Shown: piece after piece, positions 21,600 to 33,129 of the stretch
How positions within the stretch are numbered: the stretch's first letter is position 1
Layout: each line of letters starts with the position of its first letter
Assembly (NCBI GenBank): GCA_964036195.1
Contig: OZ038459.1
Span: 19,837,206 to 19,901,205 of the forward strand
DNA: 64,000 nucleotides
Source of the DNA: Sphaerolaimus hirsutus
Lineage: Eukaryota > Nematoda > Chromadorea > Monhysterida > Sphaerolaimidae
Reading direction: 5' to 3'
Translations under genes and position numbers: made by a program
Notes under the pieces: generated by a model
Database searches by the model: none
What the model was told of the DNA's origin: nothing
Seen by the model: only the letters and a program-made list of their open reading frames with translations

Positions 21600-23225
21600 T
21601 TCATTTAGCTTTGGGGACATTGGCGCTTGGCGCTGAAAATTTGAACAGCGCCATGGCGCTTTTGGCTCTTGGCGCCAAAGTCCTTGTGCTTATTACATAA
21701 CTTCCAGACCTTAGGGAATGATCAGTAGATAGAATTCTGGCCTCAGAACTTTTCAATTCAAAACTGCAGTTGTTCAGGAATGCATAGCTAAACTGCTTAA
21801 AAGGCAGCAATATACGGTACATCTTTCCGGATGAAACACTTCATCATGACGTCATCACTTGAGTCAATTCTGGCGTTTAGCGTTTTTTTTCTTGTTCTTT
21901 TTGCGAAATGATTATTCACAAGTTTTCAGTTGGCCGTCTGCCAGCCAAAGACATAAATCATGTCTATTTGTAGAGTATCATGTCCGCCGAGTATACCTTA
22001 ACCTGCACTTAATACTTGTACAGATGGGTGCCAGAGCAGGCAGGCAGTCTTCACACCCATTGTACAAGTGAGTTCCAAGTTCCAGTTGAGACAACCAGCA
22101 GTGAGAACTCTGAGCGAGCAAGTGCCAGATTCTCAGGGCTGGGTGCCGAGGACGAGGAACATTCACGTTGGGTGCAGTTATTTCCAGTTCAAACCGTCGC
22201 CACTCGACATAGGCTTCACACTGTCAACATTTCCATTTCATTTGCACTCTTGAAGTGAGGGTAAAATGGGAAGGTGAAAGGAAAGGAAAATCAACTGAAC
22301 TAACTTAAAGAGCACACAACACTGTCTTAAATGCCCATAAAAGTGAGGTGGCGCTGCAGAGATGCATATTGATTGGCATCTCTTTCAGTGCCAAAATTCA
22401 AATTGTGCATGGGGCAAAAACATGTAAATACATGGTGGTGCAGGCACAACGGCCCCCCCTCTAAGTTCACTGACAACAAAATGAATAAAAACAAAAACAT
22501 GAAAACCACATAAAATGCTGAGAAAATGATTGTAAAACCCCCGAGTAATTTTGAACGAGTAAAGTTCAAACTTTGTTACCAAATAGTCAAAATCACATTG
22601 TCATACCATCCGATTTTGTACTTGCAGTTTTCTTGCATTTGTGGTCCCTTTCCATCCACTGACTGGAATATTTGCTGTCCTGGCTGGTGTGATTGTCTGG
22701 TGTTGTGCCAAATTTTATGGTTCCAGAAGATGCGGTTTATGGCTGGTGGTTGACTGTGTCTGGCGATGGCCTTGTAGTTGGTATGCATATGGCATATTTT
22801 CTGCTGCCCGAATTTATGGGTAAATACCATGTGCCTGGTGCACCTTCCTGTTCTCATTTGCGTTTACTGTATGGACATCCCATAGCAGGGTGGGGACTGT
22901 CAATTCCATGGTTTGTGTTTGCGCATTTGAGTGGGTGACTGGTTGTGCCATGTCTGTCAGCCACCAGGTGCAGGTACTTTTGGTTTGTGGGATCTAATTC
23001 ACTGTATCACTTTGGGTGCATGGATGCTTGTTTGTGCCGAATGGAATGCACTGCTTGAATAGGTATTCTTTTTGGACTTGACTTTTCCCAGTGGGCTACA
23101 AATCTTCTGCTTGTTTCTGCTTTTTGTCACACCATGGGCAAATTTTTGCGAAAGACGTTCTAGTTCACTTTGCATCATTTGAATGATATGCAGTTTGCCC
23201 CGCATGGCTGCCCTCCCGATTAGTA
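21600..23225. other. Gap without a recognisable gene
   Basis: Contains GGCGCC-word fragments (21610-21690), TATACTCGGCGGACA ends near 21990 and a TGGTGCACC-word stretch (22640-23040). Short ORFs exist on both strands but none has a domain, splice support or phase-consistent neighbours. Confidence 0.45.
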
Positions 23226-24048
23226 CTGTATTTCCTCGAAATACCCCCCTCAAAATACCCCCGTCTCGAAATAACCCCCTCAAAATGGGCACTATGAACT
23301 TAAACCCCCCTCGAAATACCCCCCCCCCCAATTTACGTATAGAGAATGTAATGTGGTTTGTGATCTGGGAAACGCAGAACACATGTTAAAAACAATCACT
23401 GTGTTATGTTAGAACTGGTAATATACTGTCTACCGTATTTCCTCGAAATACCCCCCCCCCTTGAAATACCCCCCCCCCCTCGTTTGACCCCCCCCCCTCT
23501 CGAGACCACTATGAAACAATCACCCCCCCCTCGAAATACCCCCCCCAAATTGAGTGTAAAGGGAACGTACATTACAATAACTGTAGTTTGTGTTCTGTGT
23601 ACTGCAGAACACACGTTAAAACAATGTCGGTGTCACGTTAGAACAGTGTACTTACCATCTACATACTAATATTAGTCTACAGAACCTTATAAATGGCGGT
23701 TTTTGTTGCATTTTTCGACGTCTGCGTACGTTTCAGACGACAATTTCGTACTTGGTTTTCAAAAATTTTCTTGTGAAACAATAACCCCCCCCCTCGAAAT
23801 ACCCCCCCCCCCTCGTTTAACCCCCCCCCTCTCGGGACCACTATGAAACAATCACCCCCCGGGGGGTATTTCGAGGAAATACGGTACGTACATATTTATG
23901 TCCATAGAGTGTTATAAATGGCGGTTTTTGTTGCATTTTTCAACATTTGTGTACGTTTCAAACAACAACAATTTTAAACCCCCCCCCCTCAAAATTCTCA
24001 CTCTGAAAAAATACCCCCCCCCCCCAGGGGTAATTCGAGGAAATACAG
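23226..24048. mobile_element. CTGTATTTCC TA-target MITE with a nested copy
   Basis: CTGTATTTCCTCGAAATAC at 23226 pairs with CGAGGAAATACAG ending 24048, flanked by TA. A second family member, CCGTATTTCC...GGAAATACGG at 23433-23884 with its own TA flanks, is inserted inside. Interiors are C-run and TCGAAATACCCCC words. Confidence 0.82.
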
Positions 24049-24880
24049 TAAGTGGTGAGCTTGGGGAAGGGATTCCATAAGTTTGACTACTGCGGGGAGT
24101 GTGTCCTTGTGCCATTTTCCATCAGGAGTTTGATGTCATTTACTTGCATGTCATATATTCTTAAGGGTTCCCAGATGTGTGGATGTGGCTGCCTGGTGTA
24201 TGGGTGAATTTCTTCCCTGATGTAAAATGAAAAAAAAATTGAATTTTTCAATTTGCTCTAGCTGTGGCTGATAACACTCAGTATTCGACACAATTAAGGT
24301 ATTGATTCATATATTATCCACAAAAAAATTGTAGACCTGTAGCATCATCCACACTCATGTAATTGATTTTACAACGTAATTTTACATCATCATTTTATGT
24401 AATATTCATGCTGAGCTGCAATCACAGCTTGACAGCAACTAAACATGTTTTATATCACCGATGACTGGTGTGAAGAACCGCTGGCAGAAACAGCAATAGC
24501 CGACTTTATTACTCATGTTTTGCAAGTTCGAGTGGGAAATCCGTCTAAAATTTTGTGGAAAAAATACCCATAGTTGAATTTGCAGTTCCACCCTATCGTG
24601 GGACGTGTCAAATCTATTTACATAAAATGGGGCAGTACACAATTTAAAAGTGTATTAAGCGGTCAACTTAGTTCACACGTTGTTGTTGTTGATGAACGAA
24701 TTGGAGAAACGACATCAAATGGTGCTAAAATTTTACATGGGTATTTTATTTGCGTTTTCGTCGTTCGTTTTAAAGCCAAATCTGAATATAAAACATTAGC
24801 ATAAATACAGAGAACGTCACAGCTACAAAATATCGCAAACAAATCATCAAAATTACACTACACTCGAATATCCTCTTAAA
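24049..24880. other. Gap ending in the peptide copy 2 3' flank
   Basis: No gene is seen up to about 24640. From there to 24880 the sequence is closely similar to 18460-18695, the 3' UTR side of copy 1, and more distantly to 29760-30000 beside copy 3. This marks the edge of the duplicated unit. Confidence 0.6.
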
Positions 24881-24884
24881 AAAA

Positions 24885-27477
24885 TCACTTTCCGCCGAGC
24901 GACCCCAAAATCTTGATCACCCAACTCTGGTCCTCGCAGGAGCCCGTATTCCTGTGGCAGCCATTGCAATAGTTCTGGTGCATCTGGGCGCTGCCGCCGG
25001 GGTAGGTGCACGCGTCCGTGTTGGCCTTGCCGCCGGGCTTGCAGCACACGTAGCAGGTGCACGTGCGCGCCGGGCCTCGTTTCTGCCCGTTGATTGTGGG
25101 CACCACTTGACCCTGGGGGGGGGGGGGCGAGTTGTGACTAGTGATGTAAAGGCACCGGTGCCCCGGTGCTGGCCACCGAAGGGCACCAGCACCGGTGCTG
25201 GTGCGGTGCCCTTGCAATTTTCAGAGGTGCCCTGCTGGTGCCGATTCCATTTTTTTCAGAATAGCACCGGTGCCGGTGCGGTGCGGTGCCCTTTTTTGAG
25301 GGTGCTTTTAGGTGCTGGCACCGGCCAGAAAAAGTGGGGCACCGGGAAAGGCACCGGCAGGGTTTCAAGGGTGTGAAATGCGGATAATTCCAATACATGT
25401 CTGTTCATTTAAAAAGTGATCCAACAAGTTCATGTTGAACACGTACCCACGGCCACTCTCATTGTTATTCTTCTAATAAACAACAAAACTAGTGATTTTA
25501 AAGAAAACAATGATTGATTCTGAGTTGGATGATAATGAAATCTATGTGTCAGAAAGGATCGATATTGTTAAAAATCTAACAAGCGGCCTGGCGCCTGTGA
25601 AAGCGCATGGCGCTGGTGCTGGCGCCAACCCAAAAAGCGCCATGACTATTTTGGCATCAAGTGCCATTTTGTTGTGGCACTATTGGTGCTCAGCGCCAAT
25701 GCGGTGTGTGCCATTCTGCCTTGGTGCCATCACTTTTGGCGCTGGGGGCAAGAAAAGCGCCAGGACACTTTTGGCTCTTTCCGCCGAAGTTCTGGCGCTT
25801 TAAATATCACTACATAAAGTTTTACCCGGTGCGGTGCCTTTCGGTGCTAGCACCGGCAGCCGGCCGGTGCCCCAGGGTGCCGGTGCTATGTTTTTCTGAA
25901 TGGCACCGGTGCCGGTGCGGTGCGGTGCCATTTTTTGGCCGGTGCCCCAGGGTGCCAGGGAGCCTGTAGCTGTACGCACAGAAACTCGGCACGCACAGAA
26001 GCCCGTTACGCACAGAAGTAAACTCGGTACGCACAGAAACGCCGAGTTTCTGTGCGTACCGAGTTTCCGTGTGTACAAAGTTTGTGTGATTTTTCACATT
26101 CTATTCTATTCCCTATGTAGCAGTAGTTGACACCCAAAATTTTGCCAACCGTTACATCTGTTTTCTACATATTTTACTTTCGCGATTGCGAATGTAAAAT
26201 ATGTAGAAAACAGCTGTAAAAGTTGATGAAATTTCAGGTGTCAACTACTTCAACACACATGAAAATCCTGAACTCAGATGGCTGACTGGGGACCCACCGC
26301 ACAGAAGCCCGCCACGCACAGGGCCCAGTTGTGTGCGTAACGGGCGTCTGTGCGTGGCGGGTTTTGATTCTGTGCGTCACGGGCGCGTGTGCGTAACGGG
26401 TTTCTGTGCGTAATGAGCCTGGCCCGGTGCCAGGTGCCATTTCCACGCGATGGGAAAGGTGCCGGTGCGGTGCGGTGCCATTTTTCCCGGTGCCTTTAAC
26501 ATCACTAGTTGTGACTATTGGGCATTTGATGGTGTTCGAGTTTTTTGCTTGGAGCTGGTGTTAAAAGGGCCCACACACACTAGTTGACATCGACACCAAA
26601 TGTCAACTGGTTCCGATCCTAATTCAAAGCTTGCATTTGAACGTCGTTCGTCGACTCGTCAGCAAGCCTTGAATTGGGATCGGAACCAGTTGACACTGAG
26701 TGTTGATGTCAACTAGTGTGTGTAGGGCCGTAGTGCCCTTACATCGCTAGTTTGCGCAGTAGTAATGATTATTCATTCTGCTCAACATAAGCACTCGTTT
26801 CTTTGACTTAATGTTTCGAAACGGCATTTTCAAGCTTCAATGTCTATGTTTCAATTCAAGTCTCACATGCCCGCAGGTAGTGATGTAAAAGCGCCATTCT
26901 GGCGCTAGCGCCAAAGTGAACAGTGATGCCATGGTGCTTTTGGCGCTTGGCGCTGTGGGTCAGAAAAAGCGCCATGGCGCTTGGCGGCAAAATTCTGGCA
27001 CCTTTCCATCTCTACCCACAGGTTTAGCGACACCGTTTGCCCTCGCATCATAAATTTCTACCATATTTCGTCGAAATACCCCAAATGGACTGATTTTTTC
27101 ACAGGGCAAATATTGAGGGGAGTAGTTCGAGGGAGAAGGTATTCGGAGGGAGGGGGGTATTATTTCGCCAAGATTTTTTCCTGTAGGCGCTGTTTTTTCG
27201 TAACTCAGTAGAGTCACAAGATCACAAGTTTTGGGCAATTACCTAGGTACATTCTCTTTAAAGTTTACACTCATTTCGGTTGAAGGCATTTCAAGGGGGT
27301 ATTTTTTTCCCCATAAGCTCTCTCAGACCTGGGGTATTTCAAGGGGGTGTCAAGGGAATACTAAATACAAAACTACAACGGAAGTTATACTACAAAACTA
27401 ACGGGTGGGGCGTATGCGGTTTGCAGAGTGATGGCCGCCGCCACCACCAACAGGGTCAGCTTCAGGTACATGCTCAT
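24885..27477 (-). CDS. Small secreted eight-cysteine protein, copy 2
   Basis: Exons 27403-27477 and 24885-25112, phase 0, 100 aa. The signal-peptide exon and the mature-region exon encode the same protein as copy 1. The 2.3-kb intron is longer than that of copy 1 mainly because a TAGTGATG element (25139-26507) inserted 26 bp upstream of the acceptor after duplication. UTRs, intron and flanks are also duplicated, with identical older MITE insertions, so the event copied genomic DNA rather than mRNA. Function is unknown. Confidence 0.82.
25139..26507. mobile_element. TAGTGATG hAT-like MITE with GGCACCGG words, recent insertion
   Basis: Termini TAGTGATGTAAAGGCACCGG / CCGGTGCC...ACATCACTA; perfect 8-bp TSD GTTGTGAC (25131-25138, 26508-26515). 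Copy 1 of the gene has the uninterrupted site (TTGTGACCATTGG near 18950). The interior is GGCACCGGTGC words plus two further inserts: GGCGCC words at about 25585-25811 and an array of ACGCACAGAAACTCGG-like words at 25975-26420. Confidence 0.93.
26563..26735. mobile_element. GGCCCTACACACACTAG-type palindrome in the copy 2 intron
   Basis: GGGCCCACACACACTAGTTGACATC pairs with GATGTCAACTAGTGTGTGTAGGGCC. It is orthologous to 19027-19190 and marks a shared, pre-duplication insertion. Confidence 0.68.
26878..27014. mobile_element. TAGTGATG hAT-like MITE, orthologue of 19340-19475
   Basis: Termini TAGTGATG / CATCTCTA; flanks CCCGCAGG and CCCACAGG (one change from the perfect TSD in copy 1). It shares position and interior with 19340-19475, so the insertion is older than the gene duplication. 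Confidence 0.88.
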
Positions 27478-27772
27478 GATTCTTGTGATTAAAATATTTC
27501 ACAATTGTGTCACTGTTTTGATAAATGCTGTATTTTGCCGCTCATTTTATACTACCCCATATTGCCCGCAGTCGACACACCTGTGATTTTTGCAAACACC
27601 GCTATATGACATGAAACCAATAATTAAACCAATTTCTCAAACTAAACTACGGTAAAGTGGTGATTATAAAACCCACCGTGGCTTTACACAATATCAAGTT
27701 CGAATTTAAGGTCAGGCTCGGGTGTGGAGCTCCACCTGTCAAATCTATCGGGCTAATTGAAATTTACCCCTG

Positions 27773-27949
27773 GGGGCAGTCCCAGACCCTGTAAAATGCC
27801 CTGTAAAATGTCAAATGTCATGCAAAGTGTCAAAAGTCATGGAAAATGCCCTGTAAAATGGCAACCGAGTTGCCATTTTGCAGGGCATTTTCCAAGACTT
27901 TTGACACTTTGCATGACATTTGACATTTTACAGGGTCCTGGAGTGGCAC
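27773..27949 (-). mobile_element. GTGCCA/TGCCCC MITE, complete copy upstream of peptide copy 2
   Basis: On the - strand it reads GTGCCACTCCAGGACCCTG ... GGGTCTGGGACTGCCCC, with CAG on both sides (plus-strand CTG at 27770-27772 and 27950-27952). The arms are CATTTTACA/TGACATTTGACA words. The target triplet has the CWG form. Confidence 0.85.
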
Positions 27950-28265
27950 CTGGGGGTTTACCAAGTTCAAGCTTTTTATCATGAAAGCACTAGCATTACG
28001 TCTCACCTATTTCGTTCTTCTTCTGCATTTTACGGTAACCACGTATTTGTTTATTTAAGTAAACTGTCTGTAGACATTTTTCTCTTTAGGTAGATCGAAA
28101 ATGATCGCACGCATTTGAAAACGCTTTCGGTGCAATCTGCTTCCTATGCAAACATGTGAAAATTTTATTCTTATCTACAGTCTAAATGTCTCCTTTCTGT
28201 AGTTTTATCGATGTGATTTTGTCTACCCATCTTGAAACACATGAAGCTGCTATCTGTATACAGAT

Positions 28266-28380
28266 TAGTAATGGAATCCGCCATGGCGCTGGCGCCCTTT
28301 TTCTGTGGAGCCCTTGGCGCCTGTCGCGCTGTTTCCGGATGGCGCCATGGCGACCTTTTTTCTGGCGTTTTCCATCACTA
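28266..28380. mobile_element. TAGTAATGG hAT-like MITE with GGCGCC words
   Basis: TAGTAATGG / CCATCACTA ends with a GGCGCC interior. The flanking 8-mers match at only 5 of 8 positions. An orthologous but interrupted copy begins near 20605. Confidence 0.65.
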
Positions 28381-28546
28381 AGTCAGACATAGCGATATAA
28401 AAGCGCCATTGCGCTGGCGCCCGGCGCTAGCGTCAAAGCAAAAACGCCAAGGCGCTTTTGGCGCTTGGCGCCATGCCAAAGAAATGAGCCATGGCGCTTT
28501 TGGCGCTATTTTTAGTGGTGCTATGAACACTAGCACTGGAAAAGAG

Positions 28547-28721
28547 TAACAATGGCAAACCCCCCGGGAAAAGTATTAAAATTTTTTATTGTTAAAAAAA
28601 TGAATTTTCGAACTTTTTTGAAAATAAAATCGATTTTAAGTGTGTTTTTTTTCCAGTGGTGAAATTTTCTTGAAAATTGTGAAAATGTTTTCAAATTTTT
28701 GAATCTTTTTTAACATCGTTA
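28547..28721. mobile_element. TAACRATGG hAT-like MITE
   Basis: Ends TAACAATGGC / AACATCGTTA; TSD GAAAAGAG (28539-28546) against GAAAAGGG (28722-28729), 7 of 8. The interior is AT-rich with TTTTCGAA-type words like the larger relative at 47055-47562. Confidence 0.8.
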
Positions 28722-29527
28722 GAAAAGGGTATACTGGACAGACAAAACGCTATACAATGACTGCTACCATATTTTGATGAATAAGGTCACATCTAAAACT
28801 GAACCAAATTCACCCAAAGTAGAAGCAATTTGATAAATATGATGATAAAAAATAAATGTTTGTTCTTTTATTCAGATTGGATACGGTAGAATTCATTGTA
28901 AGGCGTAATGTCGCCGGAGTATACCCACTTTAACATATTTCAAAAAAGGACTCGCTTTTACATTTACTGGGGAAAAGGTACTCAATTTTACAAATTTCCT
29001 AAAGAAATGTATTTTGCTCATATGTACTCATGACATGAGTATTGGTAAAAGAAGTGTTTTACATCTCCTGTACTCAGAGTCAGGGTTGAGTAAATAAAAA
29101 GTATTTTACATATACTCCAAAAAAGGTTCATCGATTTTAACAACTCTGGTATTGCTGATGATTGCAAATGGCAGATGGCTGCACCCCAAAGAAGTGCAAC
29201 TTGAACCTCATTCATAAAGGTGGACAAAAAGTGCACAGAGTACAGTCTGTGCTGTGGTTGAGTCAATGTTGTGAGAGAAACCAGCAGCCCTTGAAAAAAG
29301 CATGCTGCAATTCAGTGGACAAGTATTTAATTGCGAGGTTTCCCAGCTTGGCTGTCAACTTTCACATTACCTAGGGCAAAATTTTTCCATTTCAAAGTTA
29401 TCTCAAGATTGTTTTTCCAGCATTTTTTCAACATTATCCGAAACCGCATTTTAGTTTATTTTACCCTGGCATTTTTGTTATACTTCACTCAAAACAACGC
29501 CTTTGCTCTCATATTTACCGGTTTAAT

Positions 29528-29653
29528 TTGTTTTGTGTGGCTTTTTCGTTCTGTATCCAAATTATATTTATGAAACCTGAAATTGTGAACTTGTTTTGTG
29601 TGGCTTTTTCGTTCTGCATCCAAATTATATTTATGAAACCTGAAATTGTGAAC
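29528..29653. repeat. 63-bp tandem duplication
   Basis: Two consecutive 63-bp units beginning TTGTTTTGTGTGGC and ending CTGAAATTGTGAAC differ at a single visible base (TGTATCC against TGCATCC). No function is evident. Confidence 0.85.
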
Positions 29654-30004
29654 TTGTGTGGATTGGAGTTATTCACAGCGTGCAAAAACATAACCAGGGG
29701 AAGCCGCTTTGCAGTCTCTCTGTATCGTGTGATGCGTCAATTCCAGCAAAAATAGAAAAGTGCATCGCAGTGTTTTAGCGGTCAAATTGGTCCACAAATA
29801 CACGTTATCTTTGTTGTCAATGAACGAATTGAAAAAAACACATCAAATAGTATTGATACACGTGTAAACATGTACCTATATTTCATTTACGTTTGCATCG
29901 TACGCCGTGAAGCTTAATGTGAATAAAAAAACATTACATAATTAAAATACAGAGAATGTCGCAGTTAAAAATACGTAATCATCACAAACGGATCATTAAA
30001 TTTA

Positions 30005-30103
30005 CCGTATTACCTCGAAATACCCCCAGGGGGTTTATTATCTCGCCAGCAAATTTTCTGGGGGGATGGGTAATTCGAGGGGGGCTCATTCGAGGTAATA
30101 CGG
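30005..30103. mobile_element. CCGTATTAC TA-target MITE, 99 bp
   Basis: CCGTATTACCTCGAAATAC at the left and CGAGGTAATACGG at the right, flanked by TA (30003-30004, 30104-30105). A miniature of the family, 30 bp downstream of peptide copy 3. Confidence 0.88.
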
Positions 30104-30133
30104 TAGACTAAACGTGACTATCCCGCAAAAAAA

Positions 30134-32102
30134 TCACTTTCCGCCGCCTAGCGAGCCCAAAATCGTGATCACCCAGCTCTGTTCCTCGCAGGTCTCCGTA
30201 TTCCTACTGCAGTTTTTGCAATAGTTCCTGTGGTTCCTGGCGCCGCCGGGGTAGGAGCACACGTCGCCGTTGGGCGCGCCGCCGGGCCCGCTGCAGCAAA
30301 TGTAGCACGTGCACGGGCCCGCCGGGCCTGGTTTCTGGCCTTTGATTTTGGGGTGGACTAGTCCCTGTGGGGGGGGGGGGGGTTGTTAAAAGTACCTAAC
30401 TTTTTTCAAAGTATACGTAAACGTAGAGTATTTCTTTTTTACTCACCCTCTGAATACAGAAAACGTAAAGTCATTTTTTACTTTTACTCATGAGTAAACA
30501 TGAGTAAAATACTTTTCCCTTCAGAAAACGTATTTTTGAGTATTTTTGGAAAATTTTGGCCTGATTTTCACTCAAAATCACTCATTTTCATACCTTTTTG
30601 ACCATTTTGACCCTCAAGTTCACAAGTAGGTACATGTGTTATGTGCCTATTTTAGCAATTTTTTCCTATCTTTCGCTTATTCTCCCTCTTTTTTTCCCAT
30701 CTATGCCCTGAAAAAGCCTATAAAAAGCCTATCTGAAATATGTATTCTGTACTCAACTACTTTCAAAAAGAATATGTAAAAGCGAGTACCACTACTTTTT
30801 TCAAAGTATACATAAATGTATTTACTCAATACTCGAGTATACGTACTTTTTGAGTAAACGTAAATATGTTTTAACAACTGTGGGGGGGGGGGGGTTGGTG
30901 AGTGGACCAGGGGGTACTCACCCGGACCCTGTAAAAGACCGTGTCAAATGTCATGTGTCATGTAAAAGGGCAAAAAGACATTGTAAGCGTGTCAAATGTC
31001 AGTTAAAAGGCCCTGAAAAGTGTCATGTGTATCCTAATCTTATTTTATTGTATCCAATTTTTTTTTACAAAATCCAAATCTTGTGTTTTGTATCCAAATC
31101 TTATGTCAGAAAGTAAGATAAGATAAAATAAGATAGTACCGTATTTCTTCGATCATATTGACCGCCAATGTATTGTTTCATAAGCGGTTTTGGGGGGTCA
31201 ATGTAATCGAGCACGGCAATGTAAACGAGCACGGCAATATATTTTTCAGATCGTATTCATGATTTAAGTGCAATTAGTGACATAAATGCAAATCATTGTC
31301 ATTTTGTGACATAACACTGCACAATACCGTATGAGTAGATAGCGAAAGCAAAACATAGGCAGAACAGACGCTGTGCATATGTATGGCGGCGAACATCAAG
31401 ACATAAATCGGATCATGCAACGCCAATTTTTTTCATACGGCAATGTATTCGAGCACGGCGATGTATTTTTCAGATGCTCGATAGACCCGCCAAAGTAATC
31501 GAGCAAGCCAATGTAATCGAACACGTCAATAAGATCGAAGAAATACGGTATATCAAATATGTCCACCGACAAAGATGGTTGAATGATCAATATCTCGACA
31601 ACCACTGCAGATTTTTCAAAAATATTGAACACAATATAGACACGAGTGCATTCTTTCCACATGTCAAATTTGATAACTGTAGCTTTTGTATAATTGAATT
31701 TGTGGCGATGTTGAATTTGTCCAAATCTTATGTTTTGTATCCAATACAGATTTGAATACATATTTACATACAAAGGCATAACATTTGGATATGATACAAT
31801 AAGAATAGGATACACATGTCACTTTACAGGATATTTTAGACACTTGACTTGACACTTTACAAGGCTTTCTACATCACACATGACATTTTACAGTGTGTTT
31901 TACCCTTTACATAGGTCTTTTACAGGGTCAGAGCTGCCCGCTGAAGGGACCGGATCTTCTGACCATTGGTCGTGTCAATGTATTCTAGAAGTGCTGTTCA
32001 AGGTGTTACTTTGGAGAAAATGTGAAAACTGACCATTTGTGCGTTGGCTGTGTCCAGAATGACTGCCGCCGCCACCGCCAACAGGGTCAGCTTCAGGTAC
32101 AT
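30134..32102 (-). CDS. Small secreted eight-cysteine protein, copy 3 (diverged)
   Basis: Exons 32034-32102 and 30134-30364, phase 0, 99 aa. Exon 1 gives a signal peptide MYLKLTLLAVAAAV... ending near ANA-QM; the upstream Met of copies 1 and 2 is absent. Exon 2 keeps the cysteines and the surrounding CTCY-CC, YPGG, NYC-C, C-E-QSWVI-ILGSLGG positions, but many others changed. Cysteine four is followed by SGPGGAPNGDV. Conservation of cysteines amid divergence supports selection on a disulfide fold. The intron contains elements at about 30380-30890 and 30911-31940. Confidence 0.8.
30380..30885. mobile_element. GTTGTTAAAAGTAC element with ACGTAAACG words
   Basis: GTTGTTAAAAGTACCTAAC at the left and TATGTTTTAACAAC at the right. 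The interior repeats TACGTAAACGTA and TACTCGAGTA words in both orientations. It is inserted in the G run beside the copy 3 acceptor, so the TSD is hidden in poly-G. Relatives are at 41359-42831 and 59705-60185. Confidence 0.65.
30911..31940. mobile_element. GTGCCA/TGCCCC-related element with nested TA-target MITE
   Basis: CCGGACCCTGTAAAAGACC at the left mirrors GGTCTTTTACAGGGTC at the right, with TGTCATGTGTCATG words. The extreme ends are altered (GGGGTACT, GCTGCCCG). At 31139-31548 a CCGTATTTCTTCGATC...GATCGAAGAAATACGG element with TA flanks is inserted. Confidence 0.7.
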
Positions 32103-32327
32103 GCTCAAAGTTCTTGGTATATTTGCAACATTTCACAATCCGTCTACTATTATTTGATCGGTACTGTATTCGCTGCCCATTTTATACCATACCCCATGTT
32201 TCCCGCAGTGGGCAACACCTGTGATTTTTGCAAACAACCATTAAATCACATGCCACCAAGAATGCGTCCCGTGGCTCAAACTAAAATACTGTAAAGTGTC
32301 GATTAAACCGACATAGTCAAGCACCAG

Positions 32328-32565
32328 GTGCCAGTTCCGGAAATTGAAAAGTGAAGTGGGAAAAGGTGAAGTGAATTGAGACGAAAATTGGCAAAAATGA
32401 AGTGAAAGGGCAAGTAAATTGGCAAAAGCGAAGTAAAAAAAGTAATTAAAAAAATAATGATTTCCCTTCGCTTTTGCCAATTTCTTTCTCAATTCACTTC
32501 TCATTTCTCATTTCACTTCGCATTTGCCATTTCACTTCTCACTTCTCAATTTGCGGAACTGGCCC
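32328..32565 (+). mobile_element. GTGCCAGTTCC/GGAACTGGCCC MITE
   Basis: Starts GTGCCAGTTCCGG and ends TTGCGGAACTGGCCC, with CAG on both sides (32325-32327, 32566-32568). The interior is GAAGTGAAATGGC-type words. It has the same terminus and target form as the intron-forming family but a different interior. Confidence 0.82.
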
Positions 32566-32844
32566 CAGGGCTAGGCTCCACACAATTTTTATTCTTGCCA
32601 CTCATTAGACACGTTGCGCCTCCTGTCAAATCTATTGAGCCAATTGAACCATGTTCAAAGTTTTTAATCATGAAAATACTAGCATTATTTCTCACCTACC
32701 ATTTCATTCTCTCTGGCCTTCTTTTTCATGGTATTTCATTCTTGATCCGCCCTTTACGGTGACCGCGTATTTGTTTAAGTAGGAAAACTGTAGACATTTC
32801 TGGGATCAAAAATGACCACACACGCACTTTAAAAACGCTTTCAC

Positions 32845-32984
32845 TAGGGTTGGGAATCCGACCCGACCCTTCCCGACCCGACCCGAACCCGATACCCGCA
32901 CACTTTTTGGAACCGATACCCGAAATTTTTAGGACCCGATACCCGAACCTGAAAATTTTGAAATTCCCAACCTAGCTTTCTCTG
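32845..32984. mobile_element. TAGGGTTGGG hAT-like MITE with CCCGACCC words
   Basis: Ends TAGGGTTGGGAA / TTCCCAACCTA; flanks GCTTTCAC and GCTTTCTC agree at 7 of 8. The duplicated region near 28115-28140 (ACGCTTTCGGTGCAATCTG) is the empty site. Interior words are CCCGACCCGA and GATACCCGAA. Confidence 0.85.
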
Positions 32985-33129
32985 CAATCTGTTTCCTATG
33001 CAAACATGTGAAGATTGTCTGAACCTGCACTTAATACCAAAAACCCCCCGATAAATCAATTTTTCTAAATTTTACTAAATTGTCGTTTGAAACGTACGCA
33101 GACGTCGAAAAATACCACTAAAACCGCAA

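Noticed and set aside
22641..22938. ORFs with hydrophobic stretches
   Set aside because: Low-complexity TGG/GTG words, overlapping in three frames, no signal of selection or splicing.
23433..23884. Regularly spaced C runs that could suggest a G-quadruplex or telomere-like array
   Set aside because: Explained by the CCGTATTTCC MITE family, whose arms contain such runs everywhere in the window.
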